This document shows positions 13,201 through 25,925 of a stretch of 64,000 bases of DNA, in pieces. The notes beneath the pieces were generated by a model that was not told where the DNA came from, did not search any database, and was given only the letters and a program-made list of their open reading frames with translations. A program made the position numbers and the translations under genes. Source of the DNA: Neelides folsomi (Eukaryota; Arthropoda; Collembola; Neelipleona; Neelidae); contig JAQGBZ010000241.1 of the NCBI GenBank assembly GCA_034687125.1, positions 33,779 to 97,778 on the forward strand. Direction: 5' to 3'. Each line of letters opens with the position of its first letter. Within the stretch, counting starts at the first letter, position 1.

Positions 13201-14901
13201 ACAAAGGAAAAACGGTTCGCTTTTCCCTTTTGGCTTTTTTCTTCCACCTTCTTCCTCATCATCTTCATCGTCTCCTGCAGAGGCTTGAACATCACCAAAA
13301 GCTTCAAGAATCGCTTTAACATTGTGAGCTTTTCCAGCTTTAGCTGCAATGTGCAATGGAGTGTCTCCGTCTTTGGTGACTGAATTCAAAGTTCCAATTC
13401 CTCCCCTTGAAATCAAAAGCTTAAGTGTAGCCGAAGCACTGCAAAGAGCAGCGTAATGTGCCGGAGTCCAATGACCCGTATCTTGGATATTAAAGCTTGA
13501 ATTGACATTGAGAAGCTGGGCCAAATAATATGGATTAGGATTAATTGCTGCACAGTGCAAGGGAGTCACTCGTTGATTATCCATGGCCATTTTCCCCACA
13601 GATACCATTTTTATAGGAATGCTAAATGGTTCCTTTTCTCCTTTTCTCAAATTCAAAGAATCTTCATGAAGTTTGTTAAATCCAAATCCTCCTCTTTTAG
13701 TTGCTTCTTTGATCCAATAAGCCGCTTTCTCAAGATCTCCATTCCTCATCATCTCACACACGTTTCCACAAGCATCATTGTCCCAATATTCATCTTGGTC
13801 GTCCTTTTTAAACAAAGTTGTCGAAGCTTTTTTATAAAATTCAATACTGCATTTTGACTCGAGCAATTTATGCAAAACTTCTCTTTTTGTATAAGGTTGT
13901 CCAAAATTGTAATTGGAGTAATTGGAGGAATCGAGCAGAAATGCTTTATTTCCTTCTTTCCCTCCCCGAGCAATGTTAACTGATTTGATATGATGGCCAA
14001 ACATTCTTCGTGAAGCTCGGCCAGTTTTTTCTTCTTCTAAAAGCAAATCGGGCATTTGAGCGTATAAGCTCTCCCCACTTTTAACTTTATCCCAATCGCT
14101 TTTATTTGTCAAGAGTTTCAATGATGCTAAATCCTCATTCTCAATTGCATATTCAATTGCAGCTTTTTCGGTCTCAAGAGCTCGAGGAACTCTCAAGGAG
14201 CAGATTTGTTTCCGATCTTTTATTAAATTTTCCAACATGGAATGATCCTTCATTATCACGGCTCGAATGATAAGCTTTGAATGAGCCAATGTTGAAATGA
14301 ATGGCAAAGAGGCCTTTGACTCAAACATTGGATCTTTCTCGTATAAAGTGACGGTGGATTCAACTTTCTTTCGCTTCTTATTCTTCTGTTGACTTTTGAT
14401 TTCCTCTTCTTTTCCATCTTCTTCGCTATCTTTTTTACTCTTACGTTTACGCTTTTTAGAAGTAGTTTTAGTCTCTTCTTCGCTCATTTCATTCCCTGAG
14501 ATTCCAGAATCATCATCGGGAACTTTAGCCTTTCCGCGTTTGTTTTTGCTCGGACTTTTTGGTGATGGAGTCGGCAATGTTGAATGCTTTTTCCGAATAT
14601 TTGGAGTTCTTTTGGTTTTTGCTATTTTTGCTTTTAGGGTATTAAGCGGAGTTATATTTTGTGTTTTACCTTTTTTCTTATCCTTCTTTTGGATGGACTT
14701 CGTGGGAATTGGAGTTGATGCTAAGAAGTCGGAGAATTCCTTGAATATGTGAACTAATGAGTCTGAGGATTGGAATGGAACAGTTTGACTTTTTGCACGT
14801 TTTGATGAACGAACTTCACTGACCATCTTACTTTTTCGCTTCAATTCGCGTTTCGGCTTTTTGACAACCTCCTCTTTCTTCCTTTTAATTATTCTTCCCA
14901 T
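7207..14901 (-). CDS. Giant poly(ADP-ribose) polymerase with ankyrin repeats and WGR domain (PME-5-like, 7 exons)
   Basis: Exons on the minus strand are 14901-12663, 12398-12271, 12155-9837, 9680-8639, 8523-7943, 7811-7580 and 7484-7207; all phases agree, giving 2272 residues. The N-terminal ~190 residues are Lys/Arg/Ser-rich with likely nuclear localisation signals. Ankyrin repeats fill roughly residues 440-1560 (for example TPLHIAAKAGKAHNVKAIL). A WGR domain follows (RWGRVGEEG near 1784), then the PARP regulatory helical domain and the catalytic fold. The H-Y-E triad is complete: His in LLWHGTKG near 2072, Tyr in GIYFADLF near 2106 and Glu in NEYIVFNPEQ near 2209, so poly-ADP-ribosylation is expected. 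The ankyrin-WGR-PARP order and size match the nematode PME-5 type; canonical tankyrase has SAM instead of WGR. The last 15 residues are acidic. Confidence 0.9.
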
Positions 14902-16245
14902 TTTATTTACGCGAATTGGATAATGAATTAAAGTTTTGGTTCTGAATAAAAGGACTCAAATGAGAATCCAGGCACGTTTTATACAAATTAAATATCTTAT
15001 CTCATTTGAAGGTCGATAATTATACAATTTAAACACGTTTATAATTTGATGATTTCCATCAAGAATTGTCCGGTTTTACTATTTATCAATAGAATGAGAA
15101 ATTATCTAAATTAGAAAAGCACGTTTGCTCGTTTTATTGATCGGGCTATCAGCTAATATACTAATAAAGATATCCACATTCTTGTGTGGGCTTTACACTT
15201 GAAGCATATTATAAACTCAAACTCCACAATAATATTTATACGGATTTCACTCTTTCTAATTTGTAACAAATTAGATTGATAAAAGCACCAAAGATAAGAT
15301 GTCTCAAAGTCAGTGTGTAGTGATGTCAAAGTTGGATGTAACAATGAATGGTTCGATCGAAACTTTGCGAATTTATAGGAATTGAAGTGGTTTGGATTCG
15401 AGCAAGTCAAATCCTGAATGAAAAGAGTATGAATCATTGAGTGGAGTTGTGCACAAAAAATTCGCAAACCCCTTTCAGTATAGCACAATGTACATGACTC
15501 GCCACAGTATAATGTGATGGGAAGATGGGATATAAGCACTTGCTTGTGGTGGGAATAAGTCTAATAGCTACAGTTGTAGCTGCAAGTTGAAGCATGAGAA
15601 GAAACACATGGGTTTATGTGGGCGAAGGTCACCTTTACTCGCCTTGTAAAATCTACATTACATTTAGCCATTTCATAGAATTCCCTAATGACAATGCAGA
15701 GGAAATTATTTATACCTACTTACACAAAGACATTCGTTCGTGTATGAAAAAATTTCTAAACCATTAAAAAGTTGCGTTTTTTGACTAATGGTAAATAAAT
15801 ATTCATAATTGGAAAGTAATATTAGATATGCCAAAATACCAATGCATTGTAATATGGATTTAATAGGAATGTTTATAATTTTACCACTTGAACACCCGTT
15901 ATAGGTAAATGATGATGTAGTTAATAATTATTTACTAAATATTAAAAGTTAAAATTGATAGAATAATAAATCTTACCAATTTATTTCCAAAATGTCCGTT
16001 AAGTACAATACGTAAGTATTATGTATAATAATAAAATCCCATTTACATAAAACGAGATGAATTATTAATTAATTAACTTTGAGAGATTTTTAAACCCTCA
16101 TAATTATAATAGAATAAACATCAGTATATTCTCAATAATATAAAAACATTCTTTGATTAATCATTATTAAATAAATATTAATATTATATAATCTTGCAAA
16201 TGCTGAGGTTGAGGTAGAACCTTCAATTAGCAAATACTTTAGCAT
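14902..16245. other. Intergenic region between PARP 5' end and RABL6 3' end
   Basis: Holds the PARP promoter but I could not place a TATA or initiator. A 128-codon minus-strand frame at 15153-15539 has no recognisable domain or splice context and is not called. The right part (15750-16200) is very AT-rich. Confidence 0.4.
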
Positions 16246-18470
16246 TTACAGTTCTTCATAAGCACCTTCTTCCTTAACTCCAGCTTCATCATCTCCGTTA
16301 AGGAAATCTTGCAAACTTTGACTTTCCCTTTCCTTCTTCTTGTGTTTCTTCTTATGAGACTTCTTTGGTTTTTCTTCTTTCCTTTCAGGAATTCCTTTAA
16401 AGAAATCGTCATCAATCGGCTCTATTGTTTTAAGAGGAATTTGTCGTTGCGGTTCCTCAACTTCTTCCTCGTCTGAAGAAACTTTAATGTCATCTCTTGC
16501 TATCTCAATTTTACCGAATGATTCAGGGATAAAATCATCAACGTATGATGCGACCAGAGGATTTGTACCCACGGCACCTTCTTCATCGCTGCTGTCAAGA
16601 GCTAAACCATTATTCTTAGGTTCATTGTAGTTAATTTGGTCATCGAGGAATCCATCAAATTTTCCTTCAATGTCAGGCATGAAGTCATCAATTGGATCAA
16701 GTGGTCGTTTAATCTTTGGTTCTGATTGTTTCGGCTGTTGAGTATTTGTTTTTTGTAATTGCTTTGTGTCATTTTGTTTGCTTTGATTCCCCTCGTTAGC
16801 ACCATTTGCAGAATTGCTGCCTGTCTTGGAATTCTTTTTAGCTTCGTTGTGCACAATTTGTTGAAGAGCTTTTTCCACATTTGGTGGAGGTTTTTGCTGT
16901 GATTCGACTTCTGGTATTTCTTTGTTGATCAATGGAAGAATTTTGGCTGTTAGTTTACTTTCAGCTTCTGCCTTTTCTTTTAATGCTCTTTCGTTGGCAA
17001 GAGCTTGGGCCTCAGAAAGGGGAATTTTAGGAGGACTCATCGCGTCAGCAATTTGCCTACGTTTTGCACTCAAACCTTCGATGAACCTAAAAGAAAAAGC
17101 CAATTAAAATATTATTAATTTAATAAATTATTTACTTTTAAAGTTTAGAGTTTTAAAGGTTTTCGCCAGACTTTAATACATATAGTAGGTATTAGTTTTC
17201 GTATATACTATTGATTAAAATATTGAAATACTTATTGATCACTAATAAGGTACTACATATTTGAATTAAAATTGTTTACTTACATGTCATAATTAGCATC
17301 GTCACTCTCTGCGTAAAGTTCAAGCTCTTGAGCCGTTACGAGATTTTCTTGTCGATTTGTTTCTAATTGCTTCAACAAGGTTTCCTTCTGAAGTTGCAAA
17401 AATGGCAAATTGAAAAATTTATGGATGAATTTGAGACCAAAGCCATTTCTCATTGACGACTCGGCATATCTGATCTCTGCATCTGAATTTCTATCTCTTT
17501 CTCCATTTTCATACAAGCTTTCAATAAAATAATTGACTGTGTCTCCGGCGGTTGCTCTATGATGTCCCATGTCTCGATGATTTCCCAGAATTAATATTGG
17601 AATGTGATGGGGAACAGAACTGACTTCACGTTTTACGTAATCATAAGTCCTAAATAAATAATAAGAGTTTCACGTTATTAAATCTTTAACCACACTACCA
17701 AGATAAAGTGATAGAATGAATTTTATTTATTAAATTATTTAAAACTTTCATACCAATTTTTTGTAATATCAAATACAAAGATGACTCCATTCGTTCCTTT
17801 GTACACGTCAAGAAAAGAAGCGTCGAGTCCAATTGCCTCAACGGCTTCATCAGCACCATCATCTCCACCACCACCAGCACCATTGTTTATCTTAAGTTTG
17901 TTCCCAAGGTTCTTCTTCTTCTTAGCTTTGTCAACCACGTCCCAAACTTCGACTTTCACAACATCGTCTGTAGTCTTATAATTCCATTGTATGCTCGCCA
18001 CTTGAATTTCATCGGTTGGAATATATTCCTCAATAAAATTGAGCCCTTGGAGTCTTCGGAACAATGAACTTTTCCCAGAATTACGATCTCCCTTCAAAAT
18101 GATCTTCACTGTGAAATAAACAAAACTTGGTCAATTTTAACAAATTAGATGATGTTAAGAGATTGAATAATTAAAATAAGAGCTCATCAGATAATAAGCG
18201 GAAGATGCAGGCAAAGTATTCGTCATTATTCATAAGACGCAAATTGACTCATCATATAAGCTCTTTGTAAGTATCGAACCTCCGGCCACCCTCCAGCCTT
18301 TTGAGCTGGGTGATAACCATTAGGCCAAAAACACACTCACTATTGTATTGAACTCCTTTGGCGAATTTCTTCTGGAGCGAGGATGACATTGTTGAAAGCC
18401 CATTCCCAGCTGGGAATCCAACTCCAGGCTCATTGTTTCGACTCGTTAATCTTTTAAGGGCGGAAAACAT
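16246..18470 (-). CDS. RABL6: RABL6-like (Parf) small GTPase-domain protein, 4 exons
   Basis: Exons 18470-18341, 18108-17754, 17649-17284 and 17086-16246 on the minus strand give 563 residues. The GTPase domain occupies about 45-260: P-loop GDRNSGKSS, a conserved EEYIPTDEIQVASIQWNYKT block, the VEVWDV strand and LGNHRDMG in place of the usual NKxD. RYAESSMRNGFGLKFIHKFF and FLQLQKETLLKQLETN are typical of RABL6. The C-terminal half is disordered, acidic and Lys-rich and ends in AYEEL, like vertebrate family members ending YEEL. An extra Gly/Asp segment (GAGGGGDDGAD) interrupts the domain between the WDV and DASFLDVYKG strands. RABL6 proteins affect proliferation and Arf/p53 signalling in vertebrates; the role here is inferred by family only. 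Confidence 0.9.
18262..18335 (-). pseudogene. tRNA-like relic (A and B box) in RABL6 intron 1
   Basis: On the minus strand an A-box match TGGCCTAATGG (18327-18317) is followed after 36 bases by a B-box match GGTTCGATACT (18280-18270). Between them lies a five-pair anticodon-like stem, CCAGC with GCTGG around a 7-base loop. The TpsiC and acceptor stems do not pair and loop position 33 is C rather than U, so it is not a working tRNA. It is best read as a tRNA pseudogene or the head of a tRNA-derived SINE. Confidence 0.4.
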
Positions 18471-19628
18471 TTTTCCTTGTCAAGCTCTTTCCTCCGTCTT
18501 ACAACTCTTCATTCCAATGGACCTGAAATAAAAACGAATGTTATTTTTTCCATTAATTTAAATTGAGTCTAGTACTAATGTCAGTTTTAATTGTACCTAT
18601 TGTAAGATTAGGAGATTATTATCCTCTTGAGGGCAAGTTTGATGGAAAACATCTTGCAAAATAATTAAAGGCTCTTCTATCTCTTATAGGATTTACATCT
18701 GTCTATCTCTATTTGCCTTTTATCTTTTTACATAAGCAAATTCGCCCATTTTAGTCTGTTGATGAACCAATTTCGCAACCTAAACGTCAAACATAATGAT
18801 TTAATGATAAATAAAATAACCAACATTGACATAAGGTGAATAAGTTTTGAATAGCCATTAAATAAATAAATGTGGATTCGATTAATTAAAATGTGTTAAT
18901 TAGTAGTACAAGACGGAGAATATTTATTTAAATCAATTTTCCATTTACATTAAAAATGTAAACATGCTAGGTGTGTAAAATTACATTGCAATTTACATTA
19001 CATATTACATAAATGAGAAGTAAAGCATCCTGTAGCATAATTTACATTTTTAATCTAATGTAAATACACAAAATTTAACTTAAATATGTTATTTTATAAA
19101 ATCAACTTATTTTGCCTCAATAAGATTGCGAGCCGCAATTGTCATACAATTTCAAGTCTATCAATTTAAAATCCTTCGATGAATTGGAATCATGTAAATA
19201 TGTCTTTTAGTCAGTTATTTTAAATATTTAGATTGGTTCAAAATACATAATTGAAACATTAAAAAAGTTCAAGGGTAACGACTCACACTTGACAAGGATA
19301 AAATAACAATTGAAATAGTTTAAACATTCAGTTAATAAAATTGAAAAAAGAAACAAATAAATAATATGATAAATCTTAAAAGAAAACGGAGCAAAAAATC
19401 CAATTATATAAATTGAATTGCGATAAATTATTGAGTTTCAATGATTCAATTCAATAGGTCAGAATTAATTGAACACATCATCAAAATTAAGAGTCAAACT
19501 CCAGTAAAAAGTTTTTCAAAAACTACATCTACGTTTGAGCATTTAATTGAAGGGATATTGGCAATGGTCACATTTGCTTGATTTAGCAATATTATGGAAA
19601 GGTGAAGAGTAACCTAAAATTGTGGATC
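18471..19628. other. Intergenic region between RABL6 and Rictor
   Basis: On the minus strand a TTTTATTTCAG acceptor-like site near 18523 suggests RABL6 also has a non-coding first exon. Apart from the inverted repeat at 18942-19066 I see nothing else supported; the stretch 19070-19600 is featureless AT-rich DNA. Confidence 0.4.
18942..19066. repeat. Imperfect hairpin / small inverted repeat
   Basis: CATTTACATTAAAAATGTAA with CATGCTAGG (18942-18971) is mirrored by CCTGTAGCATAATTTACA and following bases (19029-19066), separated by a loop rich in TTACAT. The arms contain a few mismatches and a 4-base indel. It may be a decayed MITE. Confidence 0.5.
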
Positions 19629-22600
19629 CTATTTGAGGTCAACATAATCAGAATTGTCATCGTCGTCGTCGCTGCTCTCACCGAGTTCCCTGCTGGGCGG
19701 ATCCATTTCTAGATCTTCAACATCAAGAGAGTCAATGGTGTTTGCTCCTTGGTGAACTTCAATCACCGTTCCTGCCTCACTTTCAGTCATCTCGCTCTCG
19801 CTCATGCTGGTGAGTGACGAGGGCTCAGGGTCAGTCACCACATTGCTCGCTGCTGTGTAAAACTCCTCAAATGGAAGATCAAAAAATAGTTCTTGGAGAA
19901 ATCGACGGATTAACAACCGGACGTTATACTGGCTCAGAATCACGCAAAGCTCTGAATAGAGGCAAATGTCTTGAAATGCTTTTGGAAATCGTTGCTTCAA
20001 TCTAAAAAATTTAACATTTACAATTATTAATTTTATCAATACAATAATATGCATATTCTTAGTTTTATAAAACTAAAAAATCTCACAGATATTTAATAAA
20101 TCTCATTTACCTCAGTAATCCTTGCTCGTTTGACTTTGCTCCCACACATGAGACCATGGCGGAAATCAATCGAAGAATTTCTTTTCTCAGCATATTTTTT
20201 CCTTCTTGGGAATCTGGAGCTATTTTCTTCTTCACTCGTTCGACTCCTCCCCCGGATTCAAAACTACTTCCACTCATCACAGATCCAAGTGAAACCATTG
20301 AACTACGATTCGTTCCTTCACTCCCACCGCCTGAACACAAATTCGGATCCACTGGTTCATCTGCAATTTATTTTTATTACAAATTATTTTAATTTCTTTA
20401 AACAAGTTACAAGTATTGGGTCTTAATGTTTAATTATTTTAAATCACCATTTGGCTGCCACGGGTCTGGTTCCTTCAATTTGAGACATCCAAGACAGTTT
20501 TGAATTGTATGAAATTCAAAAACATCTCCACCGGTGTTTCCTCCAGCCACTTCCCCATCAACTTCATCTGTGGTAAATTAATATTACCATATGTGATTGA
20601 ATTGTAATTACAATTGAAAATAAATCAATATATTTATTATTAATCTTTACCCGAATTTAAATTTTTTCTTGCTGGTCGAATTGGAGCCTCAGCGAATATC
20701 ATGCTAAAATCTCTTGGAAGACAAAGACCCATAAAACATGGAATTTTATTCTCAGCTTCTGGTCTTAATCGAAACGATGGAGTCGACAATGACGTTAAGG
20801 AAGAATTGGCTCTTCTTAAATACTTTGATTCGTTAAATAAATCTTTAGGGTTTAAAATGATTCCTGTGAGATTCCTATCAAGACTCCCAGTTTTAGGAAA
20901 GTCCTTCCGACTCCCCATAGGATAAATGTCCGAGTCAGACATGTTGGGCATTCGTATCACCGGTTTTCGTATCATAGATCTGTATGCCATTGCTCCTGTA
21001 GGATTATTCGGCGACCCAAATCTCCCTGGGTCAGTTTGAGCTCGACTGCTCTGCTCCGTTCTCGACGGGCTCATATGAGTTGATATTAAAGATCCAACTG
21101 TGGTGGTTGCAATTGAAGCACTACTCGGAATTGGACTCAATGTCTGAACATGAGAAACAGTCAATGTGTCCCCTTTTCCAAACGAGGAATCTGAAGATGA
21201 AACTCCGCTCGTTGTGGATTCCCCAACGCTGTCGGATCTTCTCGACCTCCAACTTCCTTTTCGTTCTACTTTTGATCCATTACTGCTCGAGAGGGTTGAA
21301 AACGGAGTTTTGGATTTAAAGCTGTCGTTTTTCTTATCACGGAAATTGTCATCGTTGTTCGATTCGGCCAAGCCCTGAGTAAAAAAGTTATTGGTTAGGT
21401 ATATTGTTTTTTATATTTTATAACACTTGAAAGAAACGCATTATCTATTCATAAACTACGTAATTAATTAGAATATTTGTAAATTCAATAAATTGATTAA
21501 ACGACGTACTTGTGATTCACTAAAACTCCTTTGATGATGGAATAAAAATGTTTTTGATTCAGGTGGCTGTGATGATCTCCGTTCACTCATATCAAAATGA
21601 TCGACGAGTTCATCTTCCATTACAAAGAATCTCACACTATCATTGTCCCCATCCTCTTCTTCAAGAATATTTGAACATGTGTCTGTTCGAGATGTGTCAG
21701 ATTCATTATCAGCTTCTGAGAACATATTTGGAGTGACAACTTGTGGAGGCCAAAGTGGAAACATCTCATGATGACTCCTCGGCATCGCATGCCATCCGAA
21801 CCGTTCCAATCTTAAAGCTCCTGCATGAGTCGTGGACAAGAGACACAAACAATGGAAAACGGTATGACGGACGGAAAGGATCGGACATGTCGCAGCAAGG
21901 TCGACCATCGCTTCAATCACATCACCTTCTTCAAGGATAGAAATCCCTTCAGTGGAAGTCCCCATGTGACTCAAAGCCCAAAGAGCCGCTTTTAGTTCTC
22001 GGGTATCTTCCGGTGATTCGCATCGTTCTTTCCTCACCGTATCCATTAGAAAATCAAGTTGACCAAGATCAAGTAAAATGTCCATGCCTGGCTTGTGTTG
22101 ACACAACTGTCCGTACAAATGAGGAGGAACGAAGATGTTAATAAATTTGGATTGTTCAGTTGTTCGACTTGCTCTTTGAGGATATCGACCATCTTCACCC
22201 CTCCTAAGGGTTGAAACAGTATCGCGAACAAGAACTTCAACAAGTTCAACATATCTATACAAAAATTACAAAATTGAGTTAAAATAATATTAATATAACA
22301 TAATAATATAACATACATTAAATGTAATAAGATTTTCTAATATCCAAATATCATATAATGTTAATTAACCTTTTATTGAAGACAGTAGTCCATTTGAGTA
22401 TTTCTTTCTTTAAAAAATTAGCTTCGACTAGAAACTTGAACCCTGAGGGAAGTGAGAGAAATGTAATGAGAAGAAGAAGACCACGATCACCCAAATGGCT
22501 CAAAGTAGGACGTAGAGAAATGAGAGATTCCAGAAGCATCTAAAGTTAATTAATTTCATAAATAATATTTATCAAGCATTGAATAAGTGTTAAATAATAT

Positions 22601-25600
22601 TTAATAACTAATGATAGGTTACTTTGTCATGGACTGCTTCTTCCGCAATGTGTAGGGCAGCAAGAGAAACAGTTCTTGTTTTATCTCTCATTTGATTCAC
22701 TAACAGTTCCATTACCCATTTTCCAAAGTCAGGCATGGGGAGTTTGAGTCTTACGAGTACTCGAAGGAACTGTGTAGCATAAAGTCTTGTTCGTTCAAAA
22801 GGAGACTCCAAAGCAGCTCCCAAAACTCTCCGACAACATTCATTCCCATAAAATAGAGAAGAAATGACAAGTTTGGAGTAAATTTCATTCCCAACTCCAA
22901 CAACTAAATGGAGTAATCTCTCAAAAAGTCCACCAACATCCAAAACCCTCGCTCCTTTTTCCTTCTCACTCAGCTTCCCAATGAAGAGGAAATAAGCATA
23001 TGAGAGAGTGTTTTCAACTCTGCCAGGACTCAACGTACAAAGGAAAGGATTGTCCCGATGGGCAATGAGTTCATCAAGTTGAGCTCCAATGTCAGCAAGG
23101 AATTCTTCGAGCAAAGTTGCTCCACTGAAATTTTCACATTCTTCAGCTAAAAAATGAACGAAGACAAGACCAGTACGAGACCAAAATTTCCCAGCTTCTT
23201 TTCCTGCTTCAATTCGTCCAAAAACATTATTGGAAGGTTTGAAAAAGTCGAGAAGTCGTCGAAGGAAGGAACGCCAAGCAGAGTCTTCTACTCTTTTCAA
23301 TGGGCCAGGAGCCCAACGAAGAAGGGCGTAAATTGTTTCCCATGCCCATGTAAATGGATCTTTTGAATATAAAACTCCAGATTCTTTCAAATACTTATTT
23401 GGATTTCCTTCCATGTCTTTCTTCAAAATCTAAAAGTTAATCCGTTCAAATTATTACCTTCTTTATTTAAAAAACTTGAATATAATTAAAATGTATTTAG
23501 TTATCGTTTTCCCATAAGCCTTTTTATTCAACTATAATAGTACTAAAATTGGTATGCATCGTGATTTTAAAAAATAAGTACATATTTCATATTATATTCT
23601 TACATGACTTGTCTGAACTTGACCGAGTCGATCCACAAATTTTTCTTGGTTTTTTCCACATGTCGCTCCAGCAAATTGAGCTTGCTGTGTGAGAAAAAGC
23701 GAATGAGGAGTTGGAGGTCGAGCTTTAATTTTTTGAAGTGCTGAAAGAACTGAAATAGCTTCTAATGCTCTATGTTGTTTCATTTGGATATTGGCAGATG
23801 TATGAGGAGTTGTTTGAGTCGCTAAAGCATGTCGAAACAAACTAGGTGTTGCTTCACTCGGATCGAAACAAGGAATTGGAAGATATTGGTCTACCAGAGA
23901 AAGAAGTTCACCCAAAAGAACAGTCGCTCGCACAGACAAAAATGTATCAGATGATACGATGACTTCCACAAGAGCATCTAATAACCCTCGACGAGCAAAA
24001 CAGAAAACTAATAACGCCATGTGATTCGCCGTGACATTCGGTCTATTTAAAAAACAAAAATCAATTGCCTTTAATAATTAAGTCTATTAAAATAGGCAAT
24101 TCCAAACTGGAACAGAATGCGAAAATATTTACGTATGATGAGCAAGGTGTGGAAAAATGTCTTCAGCTTCAGCGACTACGAAACCCTCTTGAAGTCTCCA
24201 AGATTCTTTGGGTGCCGAAGCGTCAACTGCAGTGAGAGCAACCGAAACTTCATCAGTCCAAGTAGGAAATTTGAGTCCAACAATCTCACAAATCAATTCT
24301 AATATTGTTCTCTGCAAATAAGTAATGGATTTATTAATTTTAATTCTCATTAATTAATTAATATTTAAATAAGTAATTGCCGAAATGATTTTGAATGATT
24401 GCAATAATTAATTCAATTACTCTAATTTCATGTTGTTCAATGTAGAGAGCATCAACGAGCGATTGAAGATCGCAATCATCGCTTTGACAAAAGTGTGCAA
24501 TGCCACTCCATGAGCGAAGAATCGTTCCAATAGCTGTCTTCGAAGCTCGATAGCCAACTTCTCTCTCGTCACTGATTACAAATAAAAAAAAATTTAATTT
24601 TGAATATATGTAGATGTAAATTACGAAATAGTGTTTTTTAAATCGCTTACATCTCTTTATCAGGAAGTTCAACAGGGGAGTGTTTGAAGTGTAAATCGGT
24701 GAGTGGAGCAAGAAGAGAACCGAGAGCTACTCGGGAAGCGTCTCTCGTTAATGGAACATTGAGAAGGTGAAGGACGCTTCCAAGAAGGGCTTCAAGAACC
24801 ATAGGAGAAGAACAAGAAAGAACATTGTGCAGAATCACTCGCACACCACCGCATTCAATGAGCTGATGAGGATTGAGAAGAGCAAGTTGACAAAGCATTG
24901 ACAAGCTCCAACGATGTAATTTGTCTTGTTCTTCAACTCCGTCAAAACCAATTGCCACAACTGCACGACCCAATGGAGGTCCAAAGAAATTGGCTCCATT
25001 TGGAATCGACATCATCTAAAAATTAATAGGCGTTTAAATAAAATATGTTCAGATATCTTATACCCAAATAAATTATATTCAATTGGTAATTGAGGCTCAA
25101 TGAACTATCATTAAGTAATGAATGTGTTAGTTAATATTAACTTACTTTTTGACAAAAGCGAGCGACTTGTAACCGTTCAGCTGAATTGTTCAATACAAAA
25201 TCTAGTGATCTGACTAGAAGAAATGGAATTCCTGCAGCTTCAACAGCAGCTAAATCCCCTTCTTTGGTAACTAAATATCGTAATGCCCGAATTGCTGCCG
25301 CACGGACAACGGTCGCATCTTGAACAAGACACACCCGAAGACTACGATAATTCAACATATTAATTTACAGATCAATTCGTATGAAAATGATAAAGAAAAT
25401 TGTAAAAATTAAAGTTAGAATAACAATAATTTATGGATGTACCAAAAACAAATGTCTTGAGTAGAAAACCCCAAATCATGTTTAGCCCCAGAAGCTGATA
25501 TTTTTTGAAGAAATTTGACAAATGCGTTCAAGTAAGCCAATCGTCGCCCTTTCGTAACTCCTTCCTTTTTCGAGATGTTTCGCAATATTTCACAAACGAC

Positions 25601-25925
25601 AACTTTCGAATCTGAGAACAAAAATGACATTTAAATTAATTTTAAAAGAGTTTAATTTTGATAATCATTTTTATAAAATAAAAAAATACCTTTATTGAAA
25701 TCCAACCCAACATCGTCACCAGTCTCACGTCTTTCGACTATAAATATAAAATAGAAACTCATATTAAGCAATATCAATACAATTATTTTTAACTGGTCAC
25801 AGTCACAGAAAGATAATTAATATTAGCTTACCACGTGCAGGAAATTTGGCGGTGTTAGCTGACGGCGGTGCAAATCGCCCGACCCGCCCTGTACTCCCCT
25901 TCTTCTTGTAGGGCCACTCACTCAT
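19629..25925 (-). CDS. RICTOR: Rictor, core subunit of TOR complex 2 (15 exons)
   Basis: Minus-strand exons: 25925-25832, 25737-25690, 25611-25443, 25341-25146, 25015-24651, 24571-24421, 24311-24133, 24042-23604, 23429-22623, 22539-22370, 22254-21510, 21374-20651, 20567-20448, 20360-20111 and 20001-19629. They join without frame breaks to 1609 residues. Rictor is the scaffold of TORC2, which phosphorylates AKT/SGK/PKC kinases. The N-terminal armadillo-like region (about 50-400) holds RAAAIRALRYLVTKEGD and SWRLQEGFVVAEAEDI. The middle region has FTWAWETIYALLRW, LRPTLSHLGDRGLLLL, VPPHLYGQLCQHKPG and LKAALWALSHMGTS, all Rictor hallmarks. Residues about 1030-1485 are Ser-rich and variable. FQDICLYSELC with RRFLQELFFD in the last exon matches the conserved C-terminal block, followed by an acidic tail. 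The N-terminus is short and basic. Confidence 0.93.

Noticed and set aside
15153-15539. 128-codon minus-strand frame between PARP and RABL6
   Set aside because: No domain, signal or splice partners, and its composition is like the surrounding AT-rich DNA.
16203-16225. let-7-like TGAGGTAG string
   Set aside because: Only eight bases agree and there is no hairpin around it.
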